Shown: in pieces, positions 36,001 through 45,445 of the stretch
Position numbering within the stretch: position 1 is the stretch's first letter
Layout of the letters: each line of letters begins with the position of its first letter
Source of the DNA: Sipunculus nudus
Taxonomy: Eukaryota; Annelida; Sipuncula; Golfingiida; Sipunculidae
Direction of reading: 5' to 3'
Length of the DNA: 64,000 nt
Assembly (NCBI GenBank): GCA_026874595.1
Contig: CM049315.1
Span: forward strand, 7,872,664-7,936,663
The notes under the pieces: model-generated
Database searches by the model: none
The model's input: only the letters and a program-made list of their open reading frames with translations
What the model was told of the DNA's origin: nothing
Made by a program: the position numbers and the translations under genes

Positions 36001-39000
36001 TTTAAACATTTTTTCCTGGTAAAACCAATCGGTAGCAGATAAGAATTCATGACAGGTTTACAGTTAGAGTGGACAGGCATGTGAAGAGGTGCTGTGCTTT
36101 GTCAGAGCATTTTAATTGTAAAAAAAAAATGGCATGATTAATGAAAAATTGCTTAAATGTTCAATAATGCAGGCCTTTGAAGGTACTGGTATCCTTATTT
36201 CAGACTAGAGTCCTCAGTTTGAATTTCTAAGACTCAAACACTCCTTTCAGCACTTATTAAAAAAATATAAATAGCTATACTCAGTGAAGAACCAAGTCAT
36301 GGTTCAGACATTAAATCTCTCAGGTCCGATGCTCTATGGATGCTATAACATCAATATCCCACTGTTTACATGGATGTAAACAGTATACTGAACCTTCTTT
36401 GGGATTTCATATACACAAGGACCAAGTGCACTCATCCAGTTAAGTACCCATTGAGGGGGATTTCCAGCGTTTGTGCCATGTGATGAAGCACTCAAGTCTG
36501 AACTTGGATTCAAACACTATTTTAGGGGCTCAGAGTCGGAATTGAGGTTCCTGTACTCAATGTTATATACTCAGTCTTCTCTTGGGAATTAAGTATTCAA
36601 GCAAGCAGGACGAATCCTTCTCAAATTCAGCTGAAAAGATAACTCTGTAATATACTACATGTATATAAAGAGTGGATACATGGCTTACAGGAATATTTAA
36701 AAAAAATTAAAACTATGCTCACCAATTAGTTTCAGCTTTGCATCAGTGGGTTAACATATTTATACATTAAAGTAAAAAGCACTTCTAAACTAACATAAAA
36801 TTTGCATTATTATCCTATTTGAAAATTCTTTTGATGAAAATATATGTATCAGACTCAGCCTCAGGTTCCAAATGACTCTGACTGGAGGAGAAAGGACTGT
36901 AACTAATACCTGAAGGATTCAGACTTGGACTTGAATGGCATGGACCTGGACTTGCACTTGGATAAAGTTGACTCTGCTACATCACTGTGTGCCCATAGAA
37001 AGCTTACTGAGTGATGAGCAGGACTTACCAGACAGTGAAAATTCAGCCTCCTTCAATGTTCCACACCTAGACACCTGCAACTTCAGCTGCTGGTGAGCTG
37101 GAGAAAGCAGAGCTATCTGTTCCTCATGAAGCACCAGGCCTGAAACAAGTCAAACAAATTAACAAATGGCTGGTGAGCTGGAGAAAGCAGAGCTATCTGT
37201 TCCTCATGAAGCACCAGGCCTGAATCGAGTCAAACAAATAAACCCTGGCTGGTGAGCTGGAGAAAGCAAAGCTATCTGTTCCTCATGAACCACCAGGCCT
37301 GTAATGAGTCAAACAAATAAACCGTGGCTGGTGAGCTGGAGAAAGCAGAGCTATCTGTTCCTCATGAAGCACCAGGCCTGAAACAAGTCAAACAAATAAA
37401 CCGTGGCTGGTGAGCTGGAGAAAGCAAAGCTATCTGTTCCTCATGAAGCACCAGGCCTGAAATGATTCAAACAAATAAACCGTGGCTGGTGAGCTGGAGA
37501 AAGCAAAGCTATCTGTTCCTCATGAAGCACCAGGCCTGAAACAAGTCAAACAAATAAACCATGGCTGGTGAGCTGGAGAAAGCAAAGCTATCTGTTCCTC
37601 ATGAAGCACCAGGCCTGAAACAAGTCAAACGAATAAACCATGGCTGGTGAGCTGGAGAAAGCAAAGCTATCTGTTCCTCATGAAGCACCAGGCCTGAAAT
37701 GAGTCAAACAAATAAACCGTGGCTGGTGAGCTGGAGAAAGCAAAGCTATCTGTTCCTCATGAAGCACCAGGCCTGAAACAAGTCAAACAAATAAACCATG
37801 GCTGGTGAGTTGGAGAAAGCAAAGCTATCTGTTCCTCATGAAGCACCAGGCCTGAAATGAGTCAAACAAATAAACCATGGCTGGTGAGCTGGAGAAAGCA
37901 GAGCTATCTGTTCCTCTGAAGCACCAGGCCTGAAATGAGTCAAACAAATAAACCATGGCTGGTGAGCTGGAGAAAGCAAAGCTATCTGTTCCTCATGAAG
38001 CACTAGGCCTGAAATGAGTCAAACAAATAAACCGTGGCTGGTGAGCTGGAGAAAGCAGAGCTATCTGTTCCTCATGAAGCACCAGGCCTGAAACAAGTCA
38101 AATAAACCGTGGCTGGTGAGCTGGAGAAAGCAGAGCTATCTGTTCCTAATGAAGCACCAGGCCTGAAATGAGTCAAACAAATAAACCGTGGCTGGTGAGC
38201 TGGAGAAAGCAGAGCTATCTGTTCCTCATGAAGCATCAGGCCTGAAATGAGTCAAACAAATAAACCATGGCTAGTGAGCTGGAGAAAGCAGAGCTCTCTG
38301 TTCCTCATGAAGCACCAGGCCTGAAATGAGTCAAACAAATAAACCATGGCTAGTGAGCTGGAGAAAGCAGAGCTCTCTGTTCCTCATGAAGCACCAGGCC
38401 TGAAATGAGTCAAACAAATAAACCATGGCTAGTGAGCTGGAGAAAGCAGAGCTCTCTGTTCCTCATGAAGCACCAGGCCTGAAACGAGTCAAACAAATAA
38501 ACCCTGGCTGGTGAGCTGGAGAAAGCAGAGCTATCTGTTCCTCATGAAGCACCAGGACAGAAACAAGTCAAATGATTTAACAGACATGAGAAAATAGGAA
38601 AAGACAATTATGGCAAGGCCACTTCGAAAGAGACAACTCTTTCATGGATCTGAAACTCCTATTTTGAATAGATCTGTTCATTCCTAAGTGCCTTCAAAGA
38701 AATCATTATCTGGTTATCAATACCAACAATTATAATACATTAAAGTATGAGTGTTCATATTCTTCATCCTATCTTCTGTTTGGCATAGTTTTAGAATTTT
38801 CTTTCGAGCAAAATATTTAAAAAAATTGTTTACCCCTCCATACTTTTGGTCCCATACACCATAATTTTTTTTATTGTGTTGAAAACCTTCAATTTCCAAA
38901 AATAGCATACTGATGATGTCATTATTGCACTATGAATATATATATATATATATATAAGACAGACTAGCTGAAGCAGTATTCAAATCTACTGCAAAAATAT

Positions 39001-41626
39001 AAAAAAATATTCTTGATTTGTTATGTGCTGTAAATTGATATTGCAGATGCATGTCCCATTACAAAGCACTAAACTGTAATAAATAATTCAAAAGTTTCTA
39101 CCTTGCACATTAATTAACCGAACCAACCGTACTCAGGCTATGTGCTTGACACCTCCAAACAAATAGTAAAGTATGTTTACATTCTTCAGAAATGATTTGC
39201 TTGTCTGAGGGTTATACTTAGGCCTTATGTGATTATGTCAAACCAGTCTTAATATTTGCTGCCTAAATTGCATTTTTGAAGAAAAACTGTAGAGAGTCAC
39301 TATGATTGCGTTTTTCTGTGATGTCTTAGCTTACGAGTGACACATGTTCAACATGGGTAAAAGACAAACCTTTACTTTCTGCCAAACTGAACAGTTCCTC
39401 TGCTGCTTGCCTTGACCTGGCAACTGGGAACTCTATTAGCACATGCTTCCTAGCTTCTAGACATTTCCTGGAATTATATAAAAAATGCTGTGAATTTGTT
39501 CTTTGAATGCGAGTTTTATGGATATGCTATAAGTAGAAATATTTCAGCTACAGTAAAACTTGTGTTAAGAGACCACCCATGGGACTGGCAAAAAGTAGTC
39601 TTAATTCACAGGTGGTCTATACCACACTGGACTGTATGTAAATATAATATATAACAATAAATATATAATATATGAATTTTGTCTTTGTGTGTCGATGTAT
39701 CGGTGCATCAGTTCATCATCACAGCCTCATTGCAGACACAGATTGGTTTGCTTTTCAGTTAACCTTTGTTTTTTAAATCCTGCGTGTTCATCCGTACAAA
39801 CAGAACAGAAAAAGTACTGACCGGGCAAGTCCTTCATGGGTTTCATTTTCTGTACAAATGATGACACAATGGACATCACTTCTCTGTAGGGCTGCCTCCA
39901 GCTCCACCTGTTGGGCACCTTCAATATCAATTTGTCTCCTGAAATTACAAAAATACAGTAATTATGTTGCAGAATTTAGAATTTGCACCTTGGAACTGAG
40001 CACCATCTTTCTTACACAAATGTAAGAACACACAATCATATGATAAATATAAATAGAACTGTTTAGTTTCAGATCAGCAAAAATGTGATATACTTAACTG
40101 ATTATCAGCCTAGAATCAACTTTTTATAATCCACCCATACAGTTTTGCCAGCTATAAGATGAAAATGATACAATGATAAAGGCAGGCAATGACCAGTAAT
40201 GATGAAAGATGAACATTTTCATGACAAAAATAACTGGAAATCTGCATACTATGGAATGCAAGCCTCTGCCACCAGGGGGGTCTCTATTGTGGGGTGCAAC
40301 CAAAACTGTGTCCGCATTCACTTATTTAGTCCATTTTGGTACACACACAAACACTCACATTTATTGGGATGAACAGCAAGAATGTAGTCTGAGCTTACAT
40401 GCACATCTCCCATGATATCCTAATTAAACTATCCCACTGTCTACCCCAAAAACGTGTCACCGTGACAGTTCTCAAACTCCATGGTTGGATCTCATTTACT
40501 GGAAATAAAGAATATCAGTCAATCAATCAAGTTATGTGGCTTGAAATCACAACTTACTGAAATACTGCATTCAAGTGAAGGGCTGGTAACATCTGCATAG
40601 CACCATCCCCATTGGGATGGCCAAAAAATAGTGGGATGTTTATTTTTTTTAATCAACTGTCTTCACAATTAACCTGATGGTATATCTTGAAAAAAATATA
40701 ACATGATAGTCTGGCTTGAAAAAGATTGCATTCTTCCAAAAACACAGAAAATTTAATAAAAGACTGTATTTTTTATTAACTTGAAATAACTTCTACAATT
40801 ATTAAATCACTAAAACACGGTTCTTCACATATTTCCAACTGTCACCTTTGCCTCTGAAGTGTGTAAATGGGCAAAAATTTTCACATTAAATTATGTATAA
40901 CTAAATATAGTATTCTGTCTGTGTGAATGTAAATGAAACTAGATGTGGTTGGACAATGGTCCTCAGAGGGCTCCTCATTTCTAGTAGTGCTGGACCAGTT
41001 TATCTAAGGGTAAAAAGGGAATTCAGACAGGTCTGTAATTCGAGTGGTCCGGAGCCCTCATATATGTACCAATCATCTCTGTGAATTTGAAAAAGATTAA
41101 GCATGTTATTGTTGAGATACTGCACGCAAAATAAATTCAACGATTGTGCTGTAGTGGCCATACAGAAATTCTGACAGGTCAGCAATTCAACAGGTCTGGA
41201 GCCCTTATAGGTACAAATTATCCATGTGAATTTGAGAAAGATAAAGCACATTATTGTTTAGATATTGCGTGCGAAAGAAAGCATCACTGAAAGAAGGACA
41301 AATGGACACAATGAAGGATGGACCGACATGATGATCTCCATAGGGCCCTGCTTGAAGTATGTATTAATTCAATTTAGTCACCTGCAACAATCTGTATTTT
41401 CTTCCAGTATCTTTTGGCTGAATAAATAGTTTCCTGGCAATATATATATATTACTTATTTTATACATATCATAAGCACTTCTTGTCTTTGACCTTCACCT
41501 TGATGAATACCCTATGAGGGTAACGTTTTCCAGCTCTTGGACGCCATCTTTCTGGAGAAGGTCTCTAACACGAACTCGCCCTGCTATCCCCATCCCGACA
41601 ACAACCACTCCTATAGTCTCTGGCAT
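23930..41626 (-). CDS. BLVRA: Biliverdin reductase A-like oxidoreductase, seven coding exons
   Basis: Complete coding sequence of 315 residues (948 nt), assembled by reading splice sites on the minus strand: 41626-41499, 39938-39822, 39467-39370, 37139-37029, 31990-31813, 29923-29760, 24081-23930. All introns are GT-AG and every junction restores the frame. Biliverdin reductase reduces biliverdin to bilirubin with NAD(P)H in the cytosol, the last step of heme breakdown. Support: an N-terminal Rossmann strand-turn-helix GVVVVGMGIAG (residues 6-16); KHVLIEFPV (89-97), where the family usually has EYPM, so the Tyr proposed for catalysis is Phe95 here; LVLHEEQIALL (116-126); HVSLFGEL in exon 5; LFLQDFLLFLE and YCLGLADQL in exon 7. 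Length is close to the roughly 296 residues of the human protein. Divergence leaves open another member of the GFO/IDH/MocA oxidoreductase fold, but the full-length order fits BLVRA best. A 3' splice site just before the ATG implies an untranslated upstream exon. Intron 3 contains the exon-4-derived tandem array. Confidence 0.88.
24082..29759. other. Reductase intron 6, mostly repeats
   Basis: 24082-26540 shows no recognised gene; frames such as 25049-25447 plus lack motifs. 26550-29290 is the R1 tandem repeat and 29283-29750 a related repeat tail ending in the AGCTCAGATGACTTATAATA motif. Confidence 0.6.
26550..29290. repeat. R1 long tandem/interspersed repeat, main array
   Basis: At least six diverged units carry, in order, CCCATAGCTCGAAGGATATG, GGTAACAGAGACCTAATTTC, GATTCTAGGTCCAGT, GATTTGTGCCCTGTTAAC, then in longer units TCGTAAAAAA, ACAGGTGGCGCCACC, GATCAATATCCATGC, AAGAATCATGGTGATCA and CATTATTCTGGGGGGTACTT. 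Long units are about 390 bp and short ones about 170 bp. Ends carry GACAGACGGAC runs, then ATAGCTCAGATGACTTTCAG and TCAGCTGAGCTAAAAA. It lies inside intron 6 of the reductase gene. Confidence 0.8.
29760..29923 (-). CDS. BLVRA: Reductase coding exon 6
   Basis: Acceptor TGTTTCAG before ACCTGTT, donor GTATG before GTGAGC. Encodes PVIIKWDRKVMDKPYRATRY and a Ser/Gln/Pro-rich insert (QQPPWQTSQPADSAQ) longer than the vertebrate equivalent. Joins exon 5 in phase 2 and exon 7 in phase 1. Confidence 0.82.
30289..30409 (-). other. Exon-like segment inside reductase intron 5, phase-incompatible
   Basis: Bounded by TTGTGCAG before GACCAAC and GATCAG before GTAAAC on the minus strand, with an open frame through its 121 nt in phase 0. 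Exon 5 ends in phase 2, so inclusion would shift the frame and meet a TAA within the segment. It could be a poison exon, an exon of another transcript, or chance. Confidence 0.3.
30491..30600. mobile_element. Decayed left end of the TA-flanked MITE, copy 3
   Basis: TATTGTGGTTGCCTTTATAT, GGGCTGATTTTTCGCG and GTTTCACAGGGTTCC follow the order of the left end of copies 1 and 2 with many substitutions. No right end was found. It lies in reductase intron 5. Confidence 0.5.
31813..31990 (-). CDS. BLVRA: Reductase coding exon 5
   Basis: Acceptor CCTGCAG, donor AACAG before GTTAG. Encodes GRFNRWIQ, FFTSGVSAIQRHVSLFGEL and the following helix. HVSLFGEL corresponds to LVSLFGEL of vertebrate enzymes. 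Out at phase 2. Confidence 0.85.
32160..32760 (-). repeat. ~140-bp tandem repeat with GACCTTTGACC motifs
   Basis: Four units are marked by CTGTGACCTTGACCTTTGAC at about 32179, 32310, 32452 and 32596. The reverse complement, with GATTTTGGGGTCATGAGGTC and AAAGGTCAAGGTCAC, aligns with units of the array at 61840-64000, including the downstream GGACCAACCTCTTT segment. Located in reductase intron 4. Confidence 0.7.
32780..33270. repeat. R1 repeat fragment
   Basis: Carries ACAGGTGGCACCAATC, CCCATAGCTCGAAGGATATA, GATTTGTGCCCTGCTAA and CAGTTGACTTTCAGTGACCT, a shortened R1 unit in reductase intron 4. Confidence 0.6.
33271..34840. other. AT-rich intronic sequence with a poly-G run
   Basis: Includes a long G homopolymer at about 33834-33854. 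Otherwise no repeat array or exon was recognised. Confidence 0.4.
34841..35880. repeat. R1 repeat with its long 5' part
   Basis: TTTACATGCTGTGAAAATTA and GGTCAAAGTTGGGCAAAATT match 26490-26570, and CCATTATGTTCAGGCCCATA matches 29400-29440. The unit ends in GACAGACGACGG and ATAGCTCAGATGACTTATAG, then a second R1 unit with ACAGGTGGCACCACC follows. Confidence 0.65.
35881..37028. other. Reductase intron 4 sequence, no further features seen
   Basis: Unique-looking AT-rich sequence. Repeated use of CAGACT/TCAGACTCA words was noticed but does not form an array. Confidence 0.35.
37029..37139 (-). CDS. BLVRA: Reductase coding exon 4
   Basis: Acceptor GTTTCAG before GCCTGG, donor CTGTCTG before GTAAGT. 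Encodes LVLHEEQIALLSPAHQQ and continues to EAEFSLS. Its first 51 nt and upstream acceptor are repeated 18 more times immediately upstream in transcription order. Only this copy continues into the rest of the exon and a strong donor. Confidence 0.87.
37091..38575 (-). repeat. 79-bp tandem array of reductase exon-4 start plus its 3' splice site (19 copies)
   Basis: TGGTGAGCTGG or its variants starts at 37091, 37171, 37250, 37329, 37408, 37487, 37566, 37645, 37724, 37803, 37882, 37960, 38039, 38114, 38193, 38272, 38351, 38430 and 38509. Read on the minus strand each unit is 28 nt of intron ending TTGACTCATTTCAG, then 51 nt of exon 4 start. The copy at 37091-37139 is the working exon; the other 18 lie upstream in transcription order. 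The outermost unit has lost its acceptor (TTTCTGTCC replaces TTTCAGGCC). Because 79 is one more than a multiple of three, read-through from a decoy acceptor shifts frame and meets TGA in the next unit. Confidence 0.95.
38576..39369. other. Reductase intron 3 remainder
   Basis: Contains a short (AT)n run at about 38936-38956; no other feature supported. Confidence 0.4.
39370..39467 (-). CDS. BLVRA: Reductase coding exon 3
   Basis: Acceptor ATTCCAG, donor TAAAG before GTTTGT. Encodes KHVLIEFPV and AAEELFSLAES. The EFPV motif matches EYPM of the family. Out at phase 1. Confidence 0.87.
39822..39938 (-). CDS. BLVRA: Reductase coding exon 2
   Basis: Acceptor TTTCAG before GAGACAA, donor CCCG before GTCAGT. 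Encodes RQIDIEGAQQVELEAAL and VIICTENETHEGLA, the second half of the nucleotide-binding domain. In at phase 2, out at phase 2. Confidence 0.87.
41020..41285. repeat. Two-copy tandem repeat of about 140 bp
   Basis: The block ATTCAGACAGGTCTG, GTCCGGAGCCCT, GTGAATTTGAAAAAGAT and TTATTGTTGAGATACTGC is repeated with changes 141 bp later. Located in reductase intron 1. Confidence 0.6.
41499..41626 (-). CDS. BLVRA: Reductase coding exon 1
   Basis: Starts at ATG 41626-41624 and encodes residues 1-42 with the dinucleotide-binding GMGIAG. Ends TCATCAAG before GTGAAGG, phase 2. TTGCAG ends two bases before the ATG, so a 5' UTR intron is likely. Confidence 0.85.
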
Positions 41627-41899
41627 CTCTGCAATATCAATGTATTAAGTATGATTCATTGTATGATTTTTAATAAGAAATTTTCAAAGTCAAAATAAAT
41701 ATTTAACAAAATTTTATGCAATTGTTGTAGTGATCCAGGTCTTTAGTCAGACTGAGGAATCAAGTCTGATCTTGGTCTCAACTCTGAAGACTGGTCCTGA
41801 CTAGACTAAGACAAGTTTTTGTTTTCTATTTTTTTTCTTTGCTATCAGTTCTGGTCTCGGGGTTCTTGGTCTCGATCTCCAATCCCTTATTGATTTTTA

Positions 41900-42120
41900 G
41901 ATAAAGCAAAAAGAGACACAGGGGTCATGATGCTCAGCTGATTAGGAAAACAATCAGAAAAGGAAGGTTATCAATGCCAATTTGTGTAGGTGGTATCCAC
42001 ATTCAACTTAAGCATAGCTCAGAGGATATGGTTAACAGAGACCTAATTTAGGGTTTCCAAGGAGATATTTCATGGACCTCCCTGGATGTGAAGTAAGAAG
42101 ATTTCTAGGTGTGCATAATG
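41900..42120. repeat. R1 repeat, left half interrupted by a 3.3-kb element
   Basis: Reads GGGGTCATGATGCTCAGCTG, then GTTAACAGAGACCTAATTTA and GAAGTAAGAAGATTTCTAGG, and stops. The next R1 words, GGTTACGATTTGTG, resume at 45447. Confidence 0.65.
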
Positions 42121-45100
42121 CCCTTACGAAAATGAAAAGTACTCACATATATGTGCCTTAAGGGCCTTATATGTCCCTTATATTTCCCATATAAGTGCTG
42201 TGTATGTGAGTTATATTTATATTGCAGCTATATGTTTAGCCAGGCATTGTTATATGTCAGTTATAAGGGAGTTTTATGTTTGTTATATGTAAGCTATAAG
42301 GGAGTCACACTTAAAGTTATTCTCTATATTTCAGTTATATGTGACTTGTATGGGAGATGTAAGGTAGCATGCACATGAAGGAGCTCTGTATATGTCAGTT
42401 ATATGTCAGTTATATGTTTATATACTTTGAGGCTTATTGTGCTACAAGATAGGACTTAGAAATTTTCAAAGGGAACAAAAATGCTGCAGGAACTTCTAAG
42501 TCCCAACTCTTTATGTTCTCAAACAAAATGAATTAAACTGAATAAATAATAAAGAAGTATGGTAATTTGGGGGTCAAAATAACCAGTTTCCTCAGAATTT
42601 TAGGTATATTAAAAAATGATACTAATAATTAGGAATTATATTCTGCTACTTTTTTATCTGATTTATTCCTTAAGTGATATTAACATTTAACACTAGTATT
42701 CATGCAGAAAAAGATCATTTAATCAAAACACAATATAAAAATACATATTGTTTATATTTTGTGGCATTGATATATTATAAGAAACATTATTTCATTTGGA
42801 ATGTAGTTTATATACAAGTACTACAGAATCCCATTACCACTAATAACTAGTTCATAAATACAGAACATGGAGTATTGATGTGGTATGCTACTGACTTATT
42901 ATGGTAAACCCTAAACATTATTCTAATATTTCATTGGATTTATAATTATATAGTTCTAACAGCTAAAACACACCTGCCTTCCAGCTGTAAAATATTGCCA
43001 TACAAAATCAACAATATTTATCAAAGCATTGTTATTTTACAAAAACAAATGTCTGCATCCTTATAGTGACAATAACCAAAATTTTTCAGGCTCAGTAATG
43101 AGTAGTAATACTGTATTCACATATATATGTAACACCCTCCCCCCCCCCCCCCCCCTGACTGTTACTGATAAGGCCAAGGTCTAGCTAGCTGTCTCAGCTG
43201 TACTTGCTGTGTTCCCCGGGACAAAGAGATTGCATTCCTGTGTGAATGACAACATCCGGTAATCGTTGGGATCATATTTGGAACATTCTGGGTTTGTCAA
43301 CCAGAAGGGGAATTTATAGCTGAAAAGTGTCTCATTGGTGAGTACTCTTGCTTTATTTAAGTTCTTTTTGCAAGTTTAAATCAGTGATAGTAATAAGATG
43401 ACTTTCACTCATCTTGTTTTGCCCTGAAAATACACAATTATGTGTTTCATTCTCCTTTAGGTGGTCCATATTTACAAAATACCAGCTCCTGTCAAAAGCT
43501 AAAGCTGTTGCCTCTATTTAGTGACAATGTGCATGTTCTATATATCAACATAAAGCTAAGAACATGCCCTTTTTAGTGATGCTATTTGTAGTTGGGTGTA
43601 CATTTTACAAAAGGAAAAGCATGATAATTTGGGAATTTGTTTCACTAAGGATGATTTCATTAGGTACTCTTTTGATTCCCAAAAGAAGAAATCAAATCTG
43701 GTTCAATTTACAGGTCAATCAAAAGTGGATTTTTTTGGTCCACCTTGAATGATTTCTTAGTGCCATTTCACCATTAAAGGTTAAGATGTCATTTTTAACA
43801 TTACTGACAACCAATATATCATTGATGTACTGTTTTAGTTCTATGATTTGATGTGAGGCCCTTTTTTTTAGTCCATTTGTCTACTTAAATGTCAAAAATA
43901 TGCAAGACTCCAAGTTCTTAATTATTTATTTCAACAACATTTGTTTCTATGATTTGGTTTCTTTACTTTTCTTAGAACCAGTATGAAGAAATGGTGGTGA
44001 AAGTATAAGAATAGCCTAGATATCTCCAGCCCTTGCAAAAATTGTCTGGTAAGCATATTCAGTTTATTATATAAAGTAACATTTAAATCTTTTAGCAAAT
44101 GGGCAATGTTATGATTTGTAAGTTTTTTTTTTATCAAATAACTGGAGCATACAATATTTGAAGTAAAAATTTTGTGGTTAACATTTATATATTATAACTG
44201 CTTACATGTTAAAATTGTAGCAACTGAGTAACCTACTTTCTGAACCTACAAGCATCTTAAGGCCACAGTGTCATCTGTCCTGTGACCAGTATATTTGATA
44301 ATCTGTATTATTTGTATATATTCTGTACACAAACTGGAAAACTCTTCCTGTGTTAGTAATTGAGAAGTCCAACTCTATTTACTAATAATCCTAAATTTTA
44401 AACAGGCATATTTTCAGAACATTAAAAACCCCTAGATAGAGAGCAGATGTTCTTTCAGTGAAATAATTTTTTTTCTTTTTTGACTTGTGTGTTGCCTCCA
44501 GATAAGGTAAACTAATGTTAATGTTAAGAAAAGCAATACTAAGCATCAATGTGAAAAGATTATCTTTAAGCTTATTTAATTAAATAATTAATGTGAGCAA
44601 TTATGACTATATGTGTATACTAAGACTGGTAACATTTGTTTTTACAGGTCAAACAGGAATAGATGGAAAAGGATTTGGAGTGTGGCAAGGGTGTATATTT
44701 CCTTCCAGCCTTCATTCCCTAAAATGACAAGACTCTCAAATCTGACTGAACCAGGGGGTTTTAAAATCTTATGAAAATATTATTTTCAGTTTACAAATGT
44801 GTAAATAAACATTTATTTTGGATACTGTGTTTTCATACTTTTATGTTTCATGTGTTTGAGTCCATATGACTGTCTGAAGTTGATGACCCCCAGTGTGACT
44901 GCAGGCCAGCTTTGATTCCAAGGAATTGCACAGTGCAGGAAGCTCACCACACAAACCTTAATTTCTAACATCAACTGTAATTCCTTGTGAAATAAAGAAA
45001 AGAGTAAACCCCTTTCAAAACAGAACATACAACAGAAAGTAATTGAGCTATTGACAAACAGCACTGAAGGTGCATACACTGGACTTATATGTGAGTTATA

Positions 45101-45445
45101 TGTCGCTTATAAGGGACATATATGGCACTTATAAGTCCCATATATGTCACATATATGGGAGTTATAAGGCACATATATGGGACATATATGGGAGTTATAA
45201 GGCACATATATGGGACATATATGGGAGTTATAGGGGACCTATATGTGGAAGCCTTATAAGCGACATATAAGGCCCATATATGTGACATATAAGGCTCCTA
45301 CCTAATTTGCATATAAAATCCATATACCAGACATATATGTGACATATATGGGAGTTATAAGGTTGGATATAAGGGACATATATGGCACATATATGTGCCA
45401 TATAACGTTCACATATATGGCACATATAAAAATTTTCGGTAAGGG
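42121..45445. mobile_element. 3.3-kb TIR element with subterminal CATATATGG arrays
   Basis: Starts CCCTTACGAAAATG and ends CATTTTCGGTAAGGG-like (AAAATTTTCGGTAAGGG), an inverted pair of about 14 bp. Just inside both ends are inverted clusters of CATATATGGGA / TTATAAGG motifs (about 42140-42430 and 45085-45430). The right one is a near-regular repeat of about 32 bp. It splits an R1 repeat. No long open frame inside; frames at 43564, 43931 and 44813 are short and motif-free, so it looks non-autonomous. No clear target duplication was found and the superfamily is not recognised. Confidence 0.65.

Noticed and set aside
37091-38575. Tandem array as a simple minisatellite unrelated to any gene
   Set aside because: The first unit is continuous with a phase-consistent coding exon and each unit ends its intronic part in a splice acceptor, so the origin from the exon boundary is clear.
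45070-45270. Tyr/Ile/Gly-rich repetitive frame
   Set aside because: A by-product of the CATATATGGGA subterminal array; present on both strands.
45085-45430. CArG boxes (SRF sites) in the CATATATGG array
   Set aside because: Most motifs lack CC at one side or GG at the other, so they do not meet CC(A/T)6GG; explained by the array itself.
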